64,000 bases of DNA. Source: CAVVYV01 sp963818205 (GTDB lineage Bacteria > Actinomycetota > Thermoleophilia > Solirubrobacterales > 70-9). The position numbers were made by a program, and so were the translations under genes. The stretch spans positions 62,001-126,000 of the forward strand of contig CAWFRG010000001.1 of the NCBI GenBank assembly GCA_963818205.1. Direction: 5' to 3'. Positions 25,475 through 33,470 of this stretch are shown here, one piece after another (position 1 is the first letter of the stretch; every line of letters begins with the position of its first letter). The notes below the pieces were generated by a model. That model had not been told where the DNA came from and searched no databases. It saw only the letters and a program-made list of their open reading frames with translations.

Positions 25475-26341
25475 ATGCCTAGGGCTCTGGCGATCGACCC
25501 CTCCACCGAGATGGGACCCGTCGCCCTGACAGTGGCCGATGCCTCCGCGGCGAGCGCCTTCTACGAAGAGGCGATCGGGCTGCGGCCGCTTCCCGGAGCG
25601 GAGGATCGCGTGCGGCTGGGCGCGGGAGGAACGACCGTGGTCGAACTGATCGGCGACCCACGCGCACCCCGGCGACCACCGGCGACGACCGGGCTCTTCC
25701 ACCTGGCGGTCCTCGTCCCCAGCCGGCTGGAGCTCGCCCGGGTGCTGCGCCGGGTGGCGAACGCGGGCTGGCGCTTCAGCGGCGCCTCCGACCACCTGGT
25801 CAGCGAGGCCCTCTACCTCCAGGACCCGGAGGGGAACGGGATCGAGATCTACCGCGACCGACCCCGGGACGAGTGGCCGTTGGCGGACGGCGAGCTGCGC
25901 ATGGACACCATCCCCCTCGACCTGCAGGGGCTGCTGCTGGAGCTGCCCGACAGTGGCGAGGAGGCGGGAGGGCCGATCGCCGCGGGCACCCGGATCGGCC
26001 ACGTCCACCTGAACGTCGGCGACCTCGCCGCGTCCGAGGAGTTCTACGTCGGCACCCTCGGCTTCGAGGTCACCGTCCGCGGCTATCCACAGGCCCTGTT
26101 CGTCTCGGCGGGCGGTTACCACCATCACATCGGGCTCAACACCTGGGCCGGCGAGGGAGCGGCGCCGCCCCCTCTCGGCGCCCGCGGGCTGCGCTGGTTC
26201 GAGATACTCCTCCCCACCCAGGAGGCCCTGGCGGAGGTCGAGCGGCGGGTGGCGGAAGCCGGAATCGAGGCAACCCGGGGCGAAGGCGAACTGCGGCTCA
26301 GCGATCCCTCCGGGAATGGTGTCTTGCTGCGGGCGGCGTGA
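25475..26341 (+). CDS. Two-domain VOC (glyoxalase-fold) dioxygenase, CatE-like
   Basis: A 288-residue protein with two vicinal-oxygen-chelate halves (residues ~12-130 and ~165-285). Metal-ligand positions are visible as H in LFHLAVLV and E in GNGIEIY of the first half, and H in GHVHLNVGDL plus a second conserved site GYHHHIGLNTW in the other. The layout matches CatE-type catechol 2,3-dioxygenase/glyoxalase proteins of Gram-positive bacteria. Fe2+ or Mn2+ dependence and ring cleavage are inferred from the family. It runs toward a single-domain VOC gene on the other strand. Confidence 0.83.
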   Translation: MPRALAIDPSTEMGPVALTVADASAASAFYEEAIGLRPLPGAEDRVRLGAGGTTVVELIGDPRAPRRPPATTGLFHLAVLVPSRLELARVLRRVANAGWRFSGASDHLVSEALYLQDPEGNGIEIYRDRPRDEWPLADGELRMDTIPLDLQGLLLELPDSGEEAGGPIAAGTRIGHVHLNVGDLAASEEFYVGTLGFEVTVRGYPQALFVSAGGYHHHIGLNTWAGEGAAPPPLGARGLRWFEILLPTQEALAEVERRVAEAGIEATRGEGELRLSDPSGNGVLLRAA

Positions 26342-26347
26342 GCCCGG

Positions 26348-26761
26348 CTACTCGCGGCCGGCGGTCGTCTGGCCGAGCTCGATCAGGTGGCCGTCGGGAT
26401 CGCGGGCGTAGCAGCGGATCTCTGTCTGGCGCTGCATCGGCGGGGTTAGGAACTCGACCCCCTTCGCACTCCAGTCCTCGTAAAGCGACTGGATGTCGGC
26501 CACCCGGATGTTGAGGAAGGCGCTCACCCGGTTCGGGTCGGGCGGCGTCTCGAGAACCACCTCCGGCTTGTCCTCGGTCGGGCCGCCGCCAACGTTGATG
26601 ATCACCCAGCTGTTCGCGAGCTGGACGATCGAAGGCTCGCCCTCCAGCACCACCTCCCCTCCGAGGAGGTCAGCATAGAAGCGGCGGGAGCGCTCTACGT
26701 CGTCGGAGACGATGAAGTGGGTGAGGACGAAGCCCTCGCTGGGGGCGGGGAGCTCAGCCAC
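26348..26761 (-). CDS. Single-domain VOC (glyoxalase/bleomycin-resistance fold) protein
   Basis: A 137-residue VOC protein. Its beta-alpha-beta pattern is clear: FVLTHFIVSDDVERSRRFYADLLGG at the N-terminus, ANSWVIINVGGGP in the middle, and YARDPDGHLIELGQTT at the end with the typical DPDGxxIEL ending. Members bind metal and act as lyases, dioxygenases or antibiotic-binding proteins. The exact role cannot be assigned. It converges on the CatE-like gene, with only 6 bases between stops. Confidence 0.85.
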   Translation of the reverse strand: MAELPAPSEGFVLTHFIVSDDVERSRRFYADLLGGEVVLEGEPSIVQLANSWVIINVGGGPTEDKPEVVLETPPDPNRVSAFLNIRVADIQSLYEDWSAKGVEFLTPPMQRQTEIRCYARDPDGHLIELGQTTAGRE

Positions 26762-26901
26762 CTAGGGCTCCCGCCGCTGGACGAGCAGGGTGATCCCCAC
26801 CGCTCCCAGGAAGACGATCGCAGCGTTCACTCTGGCGCTGCTCAGATGGGCCTCCCTTTGGCGCGAGCAAGAACGCAACTGCGCCAGCCTATGGCATCGG
26901 C

Positions 26902-27183
26902 CTAGTCCTGCGGCGGCGACCACGCCAACTCCATGTCAACCCGCTTCCCTCGGAACGGCACCCCCTCGCGTTCGAGCAGGCGGCGCTGTTGCTCGCCCCT
27001 GGCCAGCGATCCGTCGGCGCGGACGATCCGCTGCCAGGGCACCCCGGGGTGATGGCCTTCGGCCATCACGGCGCCCGCGAACCGCGGTGCCTCCGGGCAG
27101 AGGTCCTTGTACGTGGTCACCAGTCCAGCGGGGATCGAGCGCGCCCGCCGCAGGACCAGCTCGGCCTGGGGGGAATCGCTCAT
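26902..27183 (-). CDS. Alkyltransferase-like (ATL) DNA-repair protein
   Basis: A 93-residue protein matching the DNA-binding domain of O6-alkylguanine transferases: IPAGLVTTYKDLC, then the active-site region with VPWQRIVRADGSLA, where PCHRV of true transferases is replaced by PWQRI. Lack of the acceptor Cys, with Trp in its place, is the hallmark of ATL proteins. They bind alkylated guanine and hand it to nucleotide excision repair. ATG 27183 is chosen because the helix-turn-helix region follows at the usual distance. A true Cys-containing Ogt is encoded at 53052-53690, so both arms of alkylation defence are present. Confidence 0.85.
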   Translation of the reverse strand: MSDSPQAELVLRRARSIPAGLVTTYKDLCPEAPRFAGAVMAEGHHPGVPWQRIVRADGSLARGEQQRRLLEREGVPFRGKRVDMELAWSPPQD

Positions 27184-27229
27184 CGTCCCAGTCTGCCAGG
27201 GAGCGGGCGGGAGTAGGCTCCGCAGCCCG

Positions 27230-28291
27230 ATGGATTTCCTCGTCAATCGGAAGGACCTCCACGAGTTCAAGGTGGTCGACCGGGCCCCGTCGGGGCTCGA
27301 GCCCGGGCAGGCGCTGCTCGAGATCGACTCGTTCGGACTGACGTCGAACAACATCACCTATGGGGTCTTCGGCGAGGCGATGCACTACTGGAGGTTCTTT
27401 CCCGCCGAGGACGGCTGGGGTCGGATCCCCGTCTGGGGCTTTGCAACGGTCGCCGAGACCGCCAACGACGAGCTCCCGGAGGGGACCCGGGTCTACGGCT
27501 ATCTGCCACCGTCGAGCCGCCTGGTGATTCAGCCCGACCGCTTCGACCGGCGCGGCTTCGTAGACTCGTCGCCGCACCGGGCGAACCTCCCTTCCGCCTA
27601 TCAGGGGTATCGCGCGGTCGATTCCGACCCCGTCTACGACACCGAGCGCGAGGACGAGCAGATCCTCTTCTGGCCGCTCTTCTTCACCTCGTGGCTGATC
27701 GACGACTTCCTCGCCGACGAGGACTTCTTCGGCGCCGAGACGATCGTCATCGGCAGCGCCTCGAGCAAGACCGCCCTCTCGGCCGCCTTCCTCCTCGCTC
27801 AGCGGGAGGGAATCGAGGTGATCGGCCTCACCTCCCCCGGAAACGTGGACTTCGTCCAGAAGAGCGGCGTCTACTCGCCGGTCGTCCCCTACGAGGAGAT
27901 CGGCTCTCTGCCGCGCTCGAAGGCGGTCTACGTCGACATGTCCGGAAACGCCGACGTCCGCAGCGCCGTCCACGGGCACTACGGCGACGACCTCGCCTAC
28001 AGCTGCGCCGTCGGGATGACCCACCACGAGGAGATGGCCGCCGGGTCCGACCTTCCCGGTCCGGAGCCGGCCTTCTTCTTCGCCCCCGTCCGGATCAAGA
28101 AGCGGGGCGCCGACTGGGGTGCCGCCAACCTCGACCAGCGGGTGGTTGAAGCCTGGCATCCGTTCGTCGAGTGGACCGGCGGTTGGCTCGAGGTGATCCA
28201 CGGCCGCGGACCCAAGGCGCTCCAGCAGGCCTACCTCGAGGTCCTCGACGGCAAGGTGGACCCCGCCGCCGGGCACGTCCTCTCGCCCTAG
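27230..28291 (+). CDS. DUF2855 family protein (MDR-like fold)
   Basis: A 353-residue soluble protein of the DUF2855 family. MDFLVNRKDLHEFKVVD at the start, the medium-chain-dehydrogenase-like ITYGVFGEAMHYWRFFP and the central ETIVIGSASSKTALSAAF (a Rossmann-like glycine/serine loop) are characteristic. The architecture resembles zinc-independent quinone oxidoreductases, so an NAD(P)H-dependent reductase is plausible but not shown. It is divergent from the ATL gene, with 46 bases between starts, and may share its promoter region. Confidence 0.85.
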   Translation: MDFLVNRKDLHEFKVVDRAPSGLEPGQALLEIDSFGLTSNNITYGVFGEAMHYWRFFPAEDGWGRIPVWGFATVAETANDELPEGTRVYGYLPPSSRLVIQPDRFDRRGFVDSSPHRANLPSAYQGYRAVDSDPVYDTEREDEQILFWPLFFTSWLIDDFLADEDFFGAETIVIGSASSKTALSAAFLLAQREGIEVIGLTSPGNVDFVQKSGVYSPVVPYEEIGSLPRSKAVYVDMSGNADVRSAVHGHYGDDLAYSCAVGMTHHEEMAAGSDLPGPEPAFFFAPVRIKKRGADWGAANLDQRVVEAWHPFVEWTGGWLEVIHGRGPKALQQAYLEVLDGKVDPAAGHVLSP

Positions 28292-28371
28292 TTCCCGGAC
28301 GAAGTAGAGAGCTCGGGGCAACACGGCTATGAGCAGCCGAATCCGACCGAAAGCGAACGTATGTTTGGGGC

Positions 28372-29334
28372 ATGGGAACGTTCGCGAACGCGGCCCCACC
28401 ACTGGGAGGTGAGAATGGTTGGCCAGCGTTCGTCTGGCTGGCTGGATTGCTTGAGGGCGAAGGTACGTTCCTGAGGCCAATGCCCTCAAGTCCTCGATCT
28501 CCGGTGATCTCGTGTCGGATGACCGATGTCGATGTTGTGGAGCTGGTGGCAGCGGCCTTTGGCACGAGCATCCAGGCCAACGACAAGGGGCGCAACCGCA
28601 CCGAATTCGCGGCCACGATCAGGGGATCGAGAGCGGTCGAGCTAATGACGGCGCTGAGACCGATGATGAGCGACCGGCGTCAAGCCGCGATGGACCGCGC
28701 GCTCGAGGGCTACTCAGCCCCGATCCACAAGCTCAGCTTCGACCTCGCGGAGCAGATCCGCAAGAGGCATGACGAGGGTGAGACAGTCTCATCGCTCGCC
28801 CGCTCCTTCAGGGTTGCGCGACAGACGATCCATCCGATTCTCGACTACCGGTACTACCCGGTGCGAGAGCGTTTTTGCTGGCGCGAGCTTTCAGGTGTCA
28901 TCAGAGGCGGAACCGCGGCAGGAACGGGCCTGACGTGGGCGGAGTTGTACTGGCTTGCTGGCTGGCTGGAAGGAGAGGGAAGTTTCGTCCGGCCCCCACC
29001 GTCCAGCCCACGTGGCCCGCGAATCCACGGGAGCAGCTGCGACAGGGATGTAATTCAGGAGGTAGCTCGTTTGCTCCGGGTCAAGCCGCGCATCGATCGA
29101 AAACGTCGCGAGCAGTGGACACCGATATGGCGGGTGATGCTTGCCGGGGGACGCGCCATCACGTTGATGCAAGCGCTGCAACCAACTATGGGAAAACGCC
29201 GGCGCGGGCAGATCCGGTCTTCGATTGCTGCGGCGGAAAGAGCCGGTGCAGTGCTCGGCTGGCATGAGGATCTTCCAGCCCGACGCCGCCGAGAACTGGC
29301 TGCGTCGCGCAAACTCGAAATGGAGCCGCCGTGA
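28372..29334 (+). CDS. LAGLIDADG-type homing endonuclease with central helix-turn-helix
   Basis: A 320-residue protein with two LAGLIDADG motifs, WLAGLLEGEGTF (residues 22-33) and WLAGWLEGEGSF (~193-204). These are the dimer-core helices whose acidic residues cut DNA. A single chain with two motifs acts as a pseudo-symmetric monomer. Between them (~122-150) lies a helix-turn-helix (EGETVSSLARSFRVARQTIH) that could add DNA contacts. There are no intein splice junctions and no flanking host gene, so it appears free-standing. Its last 14 bases overlap the 3' end of the ssrA gene on the other strand, suggesting that the tmRNA locus is or was its target. Confidence 0.85.
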   Translation: MGTFANAAPPLGGENGWPAFVWLAGLLEGEGTFLRPMPSSPRSPVISCRMTDVDVVELVAAAFGTSIQANDKGRNRTEFAATIRGSRAVELMTALRPMMSDRRQAAMDRALEGYSAPIHKLSFDLAEQIRKRHDEGETVSSLARSFRVARQTIHPILDYRYYPVRERFCWRELSGVIRGGTAAGTGLTWAELYWLAGWLEGEGSFVRPPPSSPRGPRIHGSSCDRDVIQEVARLLRVKPRIDRKRREQWTPIWRVMLAGGRAITLMQALQPTMGKRRRGQIRSSIAAAERAGAVLGWHEDLPARRRRELAASRKLEMEPP

Positions 29335-29682
29335 CTCGAACCCGGGTCTTCGGCCACGAAACGATCGGTGTCTACAGGTATAGCCGGCGCTTTGATCTCG
29401 CTCCCCGACCTCCGCTGCCGGCGGGAGATGCCGGAGAGCCAAGTCCCTTGAATGTCCCCCGGCGGTCGGGACGGGCCGCCTGGGTGAGCCCGATTCTGAA
29501 GCCGGTGCCCCTCCCCTCGGGCGAGGGAGGGCCGACTCTCACTACCTAGCTACTAACTAAGCGGCGAGGGCGAACTCATGGTCCGCACGTATTGGTTGGT
29601 CCCGGTGTTTAACGAGGCCTCCGGGAACCTCGACCTGCAACCTAATCGCACGGATGACCAAATCGAATGCCATTTCGGCCCC
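29321..29682 (-). ncRNA. ssrA: Transfer-messenger RNA (tmRNA)
   Basis: A 362-base tmRNA. The 5' end GGGGCCG pairs with 3' CGGCTCC (one G-U) and a single A discriminator follows, so CCA must be added enzymatically. The T-arm sequence is GGGTTCGAGTC. The 5' end continues AAATGGCATTCGA, close to the conserved tmRNA start GG-TTCGA. A tag reading frame with a stop lies in the middle, preceded by AATACGT in place of the E. coli AATAGTC element. It rescues stalled ribosomes with SmpB, encoded 3.3 kb away at 32979-33464. The endonuclease gene overlaps its 3' end. Confidence 0.92.
29557..29586 (-). other. tmRNA proteolysis-tag reading frame
   Basis: From resume codon GCG (29586-29584) to TAG (29559-29557) the tag reads A-D-H-E-F-A-L-A-A. 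The -ALAA end is the standard degradation signal recognised by ClpXP-type proteases. At nine residues it is shorter than the ~11-15 residue tags of Streptomyces or mycobacteria. The ATACGT just before the resume codon is the expected frame-setting element. Confidence 0.85.
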
Positions 29683-29791
29683 GTGCTATGTGCAGGCATT
29701 TTAGCCCTGCTCCGGCAGCTGGCGGTGACGTTGGCGCCAGGGCGCTCACCCTTATGGGCGGCTAAGGGCGGGCGCTACATTGGATCGAGCA

Positions 29792-30628
29792 ATGGAAGCG
29801 CACGAGCTGCCCGGGTATCGCCCGGGTCCCGAGGAGAAGCCGGAGCCGATCCACCCAGGCTCGGGTCGGCGTCAAGGCCTGCTGAAGCGCCTCGGCGGCG
29901 TCGCCGTCGCCGCTGCGCTGCTCGGGTCCAAGCTGAAGGTCCTGCTGCTGGCGTTGCCGAAGCTGAAGTTGTTCTCGACCTCCGCCTCGATGTTGGTCTC
30001 GGTGGTTGCCTACCAGCTGATCTTCGGCTGGGCGTTTGCGGTCGGCTTCGTCCTCCTCCTCCTCCTGCACGAGCTGGGCCACGTGTTCCAGCTGCGGCGC
30101 GAGGGGATCGAGGCGTCGGCGCCGATGTTCATCCCCTTCCTCGGCGCGGTGATCTCGGCCAAGTCGCTCGGGAACGACGCCGCCGCCGAGGCCCGGGTCG
30201 GCCTCGCCGGGCCGATCCTCGGCTCGATCGCGACCCTGGTGCCGCTGGGCATCTGGCTGCTCACCGGCGAGGAGTTCTGGCGCGCCCTCGCCTACGTCGG
30301 CTTCCTGATCAACCTCTTCAACCTGCTGCCGGTGCTGCCGCTCGACGGCGGCCGGGCGATGGCGGCGATCTCGCCCTGGGTCTGGCTCGCCGGCTTTGCC
30401 GCCCTGATCGCCCTGATGTTCTTCTTCCCCAACCCGATCCTGCTGCTGGTGATCATCTTCGGCGGGCTCGAGACCTGGCGCCGCTGGAAGCAGCGGAACA
30501 CTCCCGAGGGCCGCGCCTTCAACCGGGTTCCGGCGAGGACGCGGGCCCTGGTCGCCGTCACCTACCTCTCGCTCGCCGCGCTGCTGGCGGCCGGGGTCGC
30601 AGAGACCTACTTCGAGCGCAGCCTTTAG
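29792..30628 (+). CDS. Site-2 protease-like M50 metallopeptidase
   Basis: A ~278-residue membrane protease. HELGH (in LLLLHELGHVFQLRREG) gives the zinc site and the general base, and LPLDGGRAMAA is the third-ligand motif (NxxPxxPLDGG) in the next helix. About five to six hydrophobic segments are visible. ATG 29792 is preferred over TTG 29780. Such enzymes cleave membrane-embedded substrates, for example anti-sigma factors or signal-peptide remnants. No regulatory partner is adjacent. It converges on the coiled-coil/HhH gene, with touching ends. Confidence 0.87.
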   Translation: MEAHELPGYRPGPEEKPEPIHPGSGRRQGLLKRLGGVAVAAALLGSKLKVLLLALPKLKLFSTSASMLVSVVAYQLIFGWAFAVGFVLLLLLHELGHVFQLRREGIEASAPMFIPFLGAVISAKSLGNDAAAEARVGLAGPILGSIATLVPLGIWLLTGEEFWRALAYVGFLINLFNLLPVLPLDGGRAMAAISPWVWLAGFAALIALMFFFPNPILLLVIIFGGLETWRRWKQRNTPEGRAFNRVPARTRALVAVTYLSLAALLAAGVAETYFERSL

Positions 30629-32878
30629 CTAGAGCCTCAGCTTCGGCTTGACGACGTCCAGGAACTCCTTGGGCATCCCCGGAACGTGGTCGAGATCATC
30701 GAGGGAGCTGAAGCCGTCCGCGCGCTCCCGGTAGGTGATCACCCGGGTCGCCTGGGTGACTGAGAAGCCGAGGCCGCGAAGCTCCTCGAAGGTCGCCCGG
30801 TTGAGGTCGGTCCCCTCGCCCTCTTTCGCGCTCTCCTCGTCCCCGCCGACGCCGAGAATGGCGCCGACCGTGCGGCCGAGGATGCTCCGCCCCTCGTCGG
30901 GCTCCTCGCTGCGCTCGGGTGTCGGCGGCTCAGGGGGCTCCGGCGGCTTCGGCGTGGCGACCGGCTCGGGCTTCGGGGGCGATGCCGGGGCGGATGGGGC
31001 CGGCGATCGGGCAGGCGGCGACATCGGGGTGGGCTCTGGGATGACGGTGACCTCGCCAGCGGCGCGGACGGTCTCGGCGGCGGCCGCCTCGGCGGCGCGG
31101 GCACGTGACTCGGCCTCCTTCGCCTTGGCCTCGGCGCGCGAAACTCTCTCCAGTACCTCGCGCAGGCGGCGCTCGCGCTCGGCCTCCTCGGCCTTCAGCC
31201 TCGCCAGGCGCTCCGCCTCGGCAGCGCGTCGCTCGGCCTCCTTAACGCGCTCCTCGATCTCTGCCAGACGGCTGTAGACCTCCTCCATCGCCTTCTCATG
31301 CTCGGCGCGCTCGGCCTGGAGGCGGCGCTCGGCTTCCTCCACCTCGCTGACCAGGCGCTTGTGCTCGGTTCCAAGTTGCTCCTCGGCTTGGCGGCGAGCG
31401 CGTTGGTCCGCGTCCTCCCGCATGCGCTCGGCCTCACGGCTGAACTGCTCGTCAGCCTCCGAGCGGGCCCGCTCCTCCGCCTCCCTCCTGGCCTGTTCGG
31501 CCGCCTGCTGGACGCGCAGATCCGCCTCCCTGCGGGCGTCATCGATCGCTGAACGAGTGCGCTCCTCGACCTCCTGGCGAACTCGCTCCGACTCGAGCCT
31601 GGCGCGTTCCTCGCTCTCCCGCCGCATACGCTCGGCCTCGTCCCGCAGCCGCTGCTCGGCATCTGAGCGCGCCTCCTGCTCAGCCTGACGACGTGCCTGA
31701 TCGGCCGCCATCCTCACCAGCCGCTCGGTGTCCTCGTTTGCGCGCTCGAGCCGCTCCTCAGCGTGGCGCTGGAGCTCAGCCGCCTCGCGGAGCCGGACCT
31801 CGGCCTCCCGCTGCACCCGCTGCTCCTCCTCCGCCAGCTGCTCTTCGCGCTGGCCCGCGAGGCGCTCGACCGCCTCGCTCGGGGCGGGGGCGTCATACGG
31901 GCGTTGCATCGAGACATCCGGCTCAACGGTCGGGATCTTGCGCTCGGGCGGTGTCGCGGTCTCATCGTCGGAGGCGGCGCGCGCGAAGCCGCCGGGGGCG
32001 CTCTCGGGCTCGGCCGCGGTCGGGGTGAAGGCTGTCTCCTCCTCGGGCTCGGCTTCGTCGATGGGGACCTGTTCGAAGCCGGGCTTTTCCTCCTCCGGCG
32101 CCTTGGGCTCCTCCGCGGCGGGCTTCGCGGGGGCAGCGTCGGGGAGGACGAAGTCGTCGGGGGCCGGTTCCTTGGCGGCGGGTTGCTTGGCGGCGAGCAC
32201 CTTTGTGGCCTCGTCGCCGTCGCGGTCCGATCGCTGGCCCGGGCTGAGGCCGAGGGCGGCGGCGAGCATCGTCGATTCCTTGGTCTCGGGCCGCTCCTCC
32301 TCGACCCCACCCTCCGCCTGCTCCCCCTCACCAGCCTCGGCCGTGCCCGGCTGCACGGCGGCCTTCACCTCCTCGGGCTTCTCCTCGGTCGCGGGCTTCG
32401 CCTCGATCTCAGGCTTCTCCTCCTCGGTTTTCTTCTCCTCCGATGGAACACCGCGACGGCTCGCCTTCCGTTTGCGCCGCTCCTCCTTGCGGCGCTCGCG
32501 CTCCGCGCGGCGGCGCTTTCGCTCCTCCTCCCAGGCCTTGCGCTCCGCCTCCTCGGAACGGCGCCTGTCGCTTGCCTTCTTCTCCCGCTCGGCGACCTTC
32601 TGCTGACGGCGCACCCTGCGGGGCACCTTGCCCTTCGCCAGGGTCTTCTCCTCCTTCTCCGCCCGTTTCGCCGCCTTCCTCTCGGCGCGACTCGGTTTTG
32701 CGCTGGCCTTCGGCTTCTCCGCACCTTCGTCTCCGGCGCGTCTGCGGCGAACCATCATCGTGATCAGGATCACCAGAAGGATCGCCGCGGCGATCCCGGC
32801 GTAGAAAATCGTCGAGTTGTCCTGGACGAAGTTCGAGAAGTCGTCCAGGATCTGGTCCGTATCGATTGCAGCGAGCAT
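30629..32878 (-). CDS. Membrane-anchored coiled-coil protein with C-terminal ComEA-type HhH domain
   Basis: A ~749-residue protein with a membrane helix near the N-terminus (IFYAGIAAAILLVILITMMV, ~24-44). A Lys/Arg/Glu region, an acidic Pro/Ala/Glu stretch (~150-340) and a ~250-residue coiled coil (~340-600) rich in EEAERR-type heptads follow. After a Pro-rich linker, the last ~60 residues form a helix-hairpin-helix domain (DLNRATFEELRGLGFSVTQA ... DLDHVPGMPKEFLDVVKPKL), as in the DNA receptor ComEA. Orientation is uncertain. The basic segment after the helix suggests the coiled coil and HhH are cytoplasmic, which would argue for chromosome or division tethering rather than DNA uptake. Start ATG 32878. 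Confidence 0.75.
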   Translation of the reverse strand: MLAAIDTDQILDDFSNFVQDNSTIFYAGIAAAILLVILITMMVRRRRAGDEGAEKPKASAKPSRAERKAAKRAEKEEKTLAKGKVPRRVRRQQKVAEREKKASDRRRSEEAERKAWEEERKRRRAERERRKEERRKRKASRRGVPSEEKKTEEEKPEIEAKPATEEKPEEVKAAVQPGTAEAGEGEQAEGGVEEERPETKESTMLAAALGLSPGQRSDRDGDEATKVLAAKQPAAKEPAPDDFVLPDAAPAKPAAEEPKAPEEEKPGFEQVPIDEAEPEEETAFTPTAAEPESAPGGFARAASDDETATPPERKIPTVEPDVSMQRPYDAPAPSEAVERLAGQREEQLAEEEQRVQREAEVRLREAAELQRHAEERLERANEDTERLVRMAADQARRQAEQEARSDAEQRLRDEAERMRRESEERARLESERVRQEVEERTRSAIDDARREADLRVQQAAEQARREAEERARSEADEQFSREAERMREDADQRARRQAEEQLGTEHKRLVSEVEEAERRLQAERAEHEKAMEEVYSRLAEIEERVKEAERRAAEAERLARLKAEEAERERRLREVLERVSRAEAKAKEAESRARAAEAAAAETVRAAGEVTVIPEPTPMSPPARSPAPSAPASPPKPEPVATPKPPEPPEPPTPERSEEPDEGRSILGRTVGAILGVGGDEESAKEGEGTDLNRATFEELRGLGFSVTQATRVITYRERADGFSSLDDLDHVPGMPKEFLDVVKPKLRL

Positions 32879-32978
32879 CGCTGCGGGCAATGTTCGCACG
32901 CAGCGGGCTTGCTGCACGCGCCGGGTGTTCCCACCCGGGGGAAAGACTCCTGCTCAGGTCAACGAGCAGGTCGCGCAG

Positions 32979-33464
32979 TTAGGTCAGGCGCTGCTTGTAG
33001 TCGCGCTCGACCTCCCTGCGCAGGTCGCGGTCGCGGATCTCCCTGCGCTTGTCGCGGCCCTCCTTGCCCTTCGCCAGCGCCAGCTCGACCTTCGCCCGCG
33101 GTCCCTTGAAGTAGATCCGGGTCGGGATCAGGGTGAGACCTCGCTCCGCCGTCTTCCCGATCAGTCGCTCGATCTGACGTCGGTGCAGAAGCAGCTTCCG
33201 CGGCCGGTCCGGATCGTGGTTCTCGTGGCTGGCCGGCAGATAGGGAGGGATGTGGGCTCCCCGGAGCCAGACCTCGCCCTTATCGATCACCGCGTAGGCC
33301 TCATTCAGCTGAGCCTTGCCCTGGCGCAGCGACTTCACCTCGCTGCCCCGGAGCTCGATACCCGCCTCGAAGCGCTCGAGCAGCTGGAAGCGGTGGCGTG
33401 CTCGGCGATTGGTGGCGACGTCGCCGCCCTCGGGGGAGCGCGGGCCCTTGCCTTTCTTCGCCAT
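32979..33464 (-). CDS. smpB: SsrA-binding protein SmpB
   Basis: A 161-residue SmpB, the partner that carries tmRNA to stalled ribosomes. Core features are RRARHRFQLLERFEAGIELRG, GSEVKSLRQGKAQLNEAYA and LLLHRRQIERLIGK. The basic C-terminal tail (GREGRDKRREIRDRDLRREV) reaches into the decoding site. It follows the RNase R-like gene by 6 bases on the same strand, a common pairing because RNase R degrades mRNA released by trans-translation. The tmRNA gene lies 3.3 kb downstream on the same strand. Confidence 0.95.
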   Translation of the reverse strand: MAKKGKGPRSPEGGDVATNRRARHRFQLLERFEAGIELRGSEVKSLRQGKAQLNEAYAVIDKGEVWLRGAHIPPYLPASHENHDPDRPRKLLLHRRQIERLIGKTAERGLTLIPTRIYFKGPRAKVELALAKGKEGRDKRREIRDRDLRREVERDYKQRLT

Positions 33465-33470
33465 TGGCGG

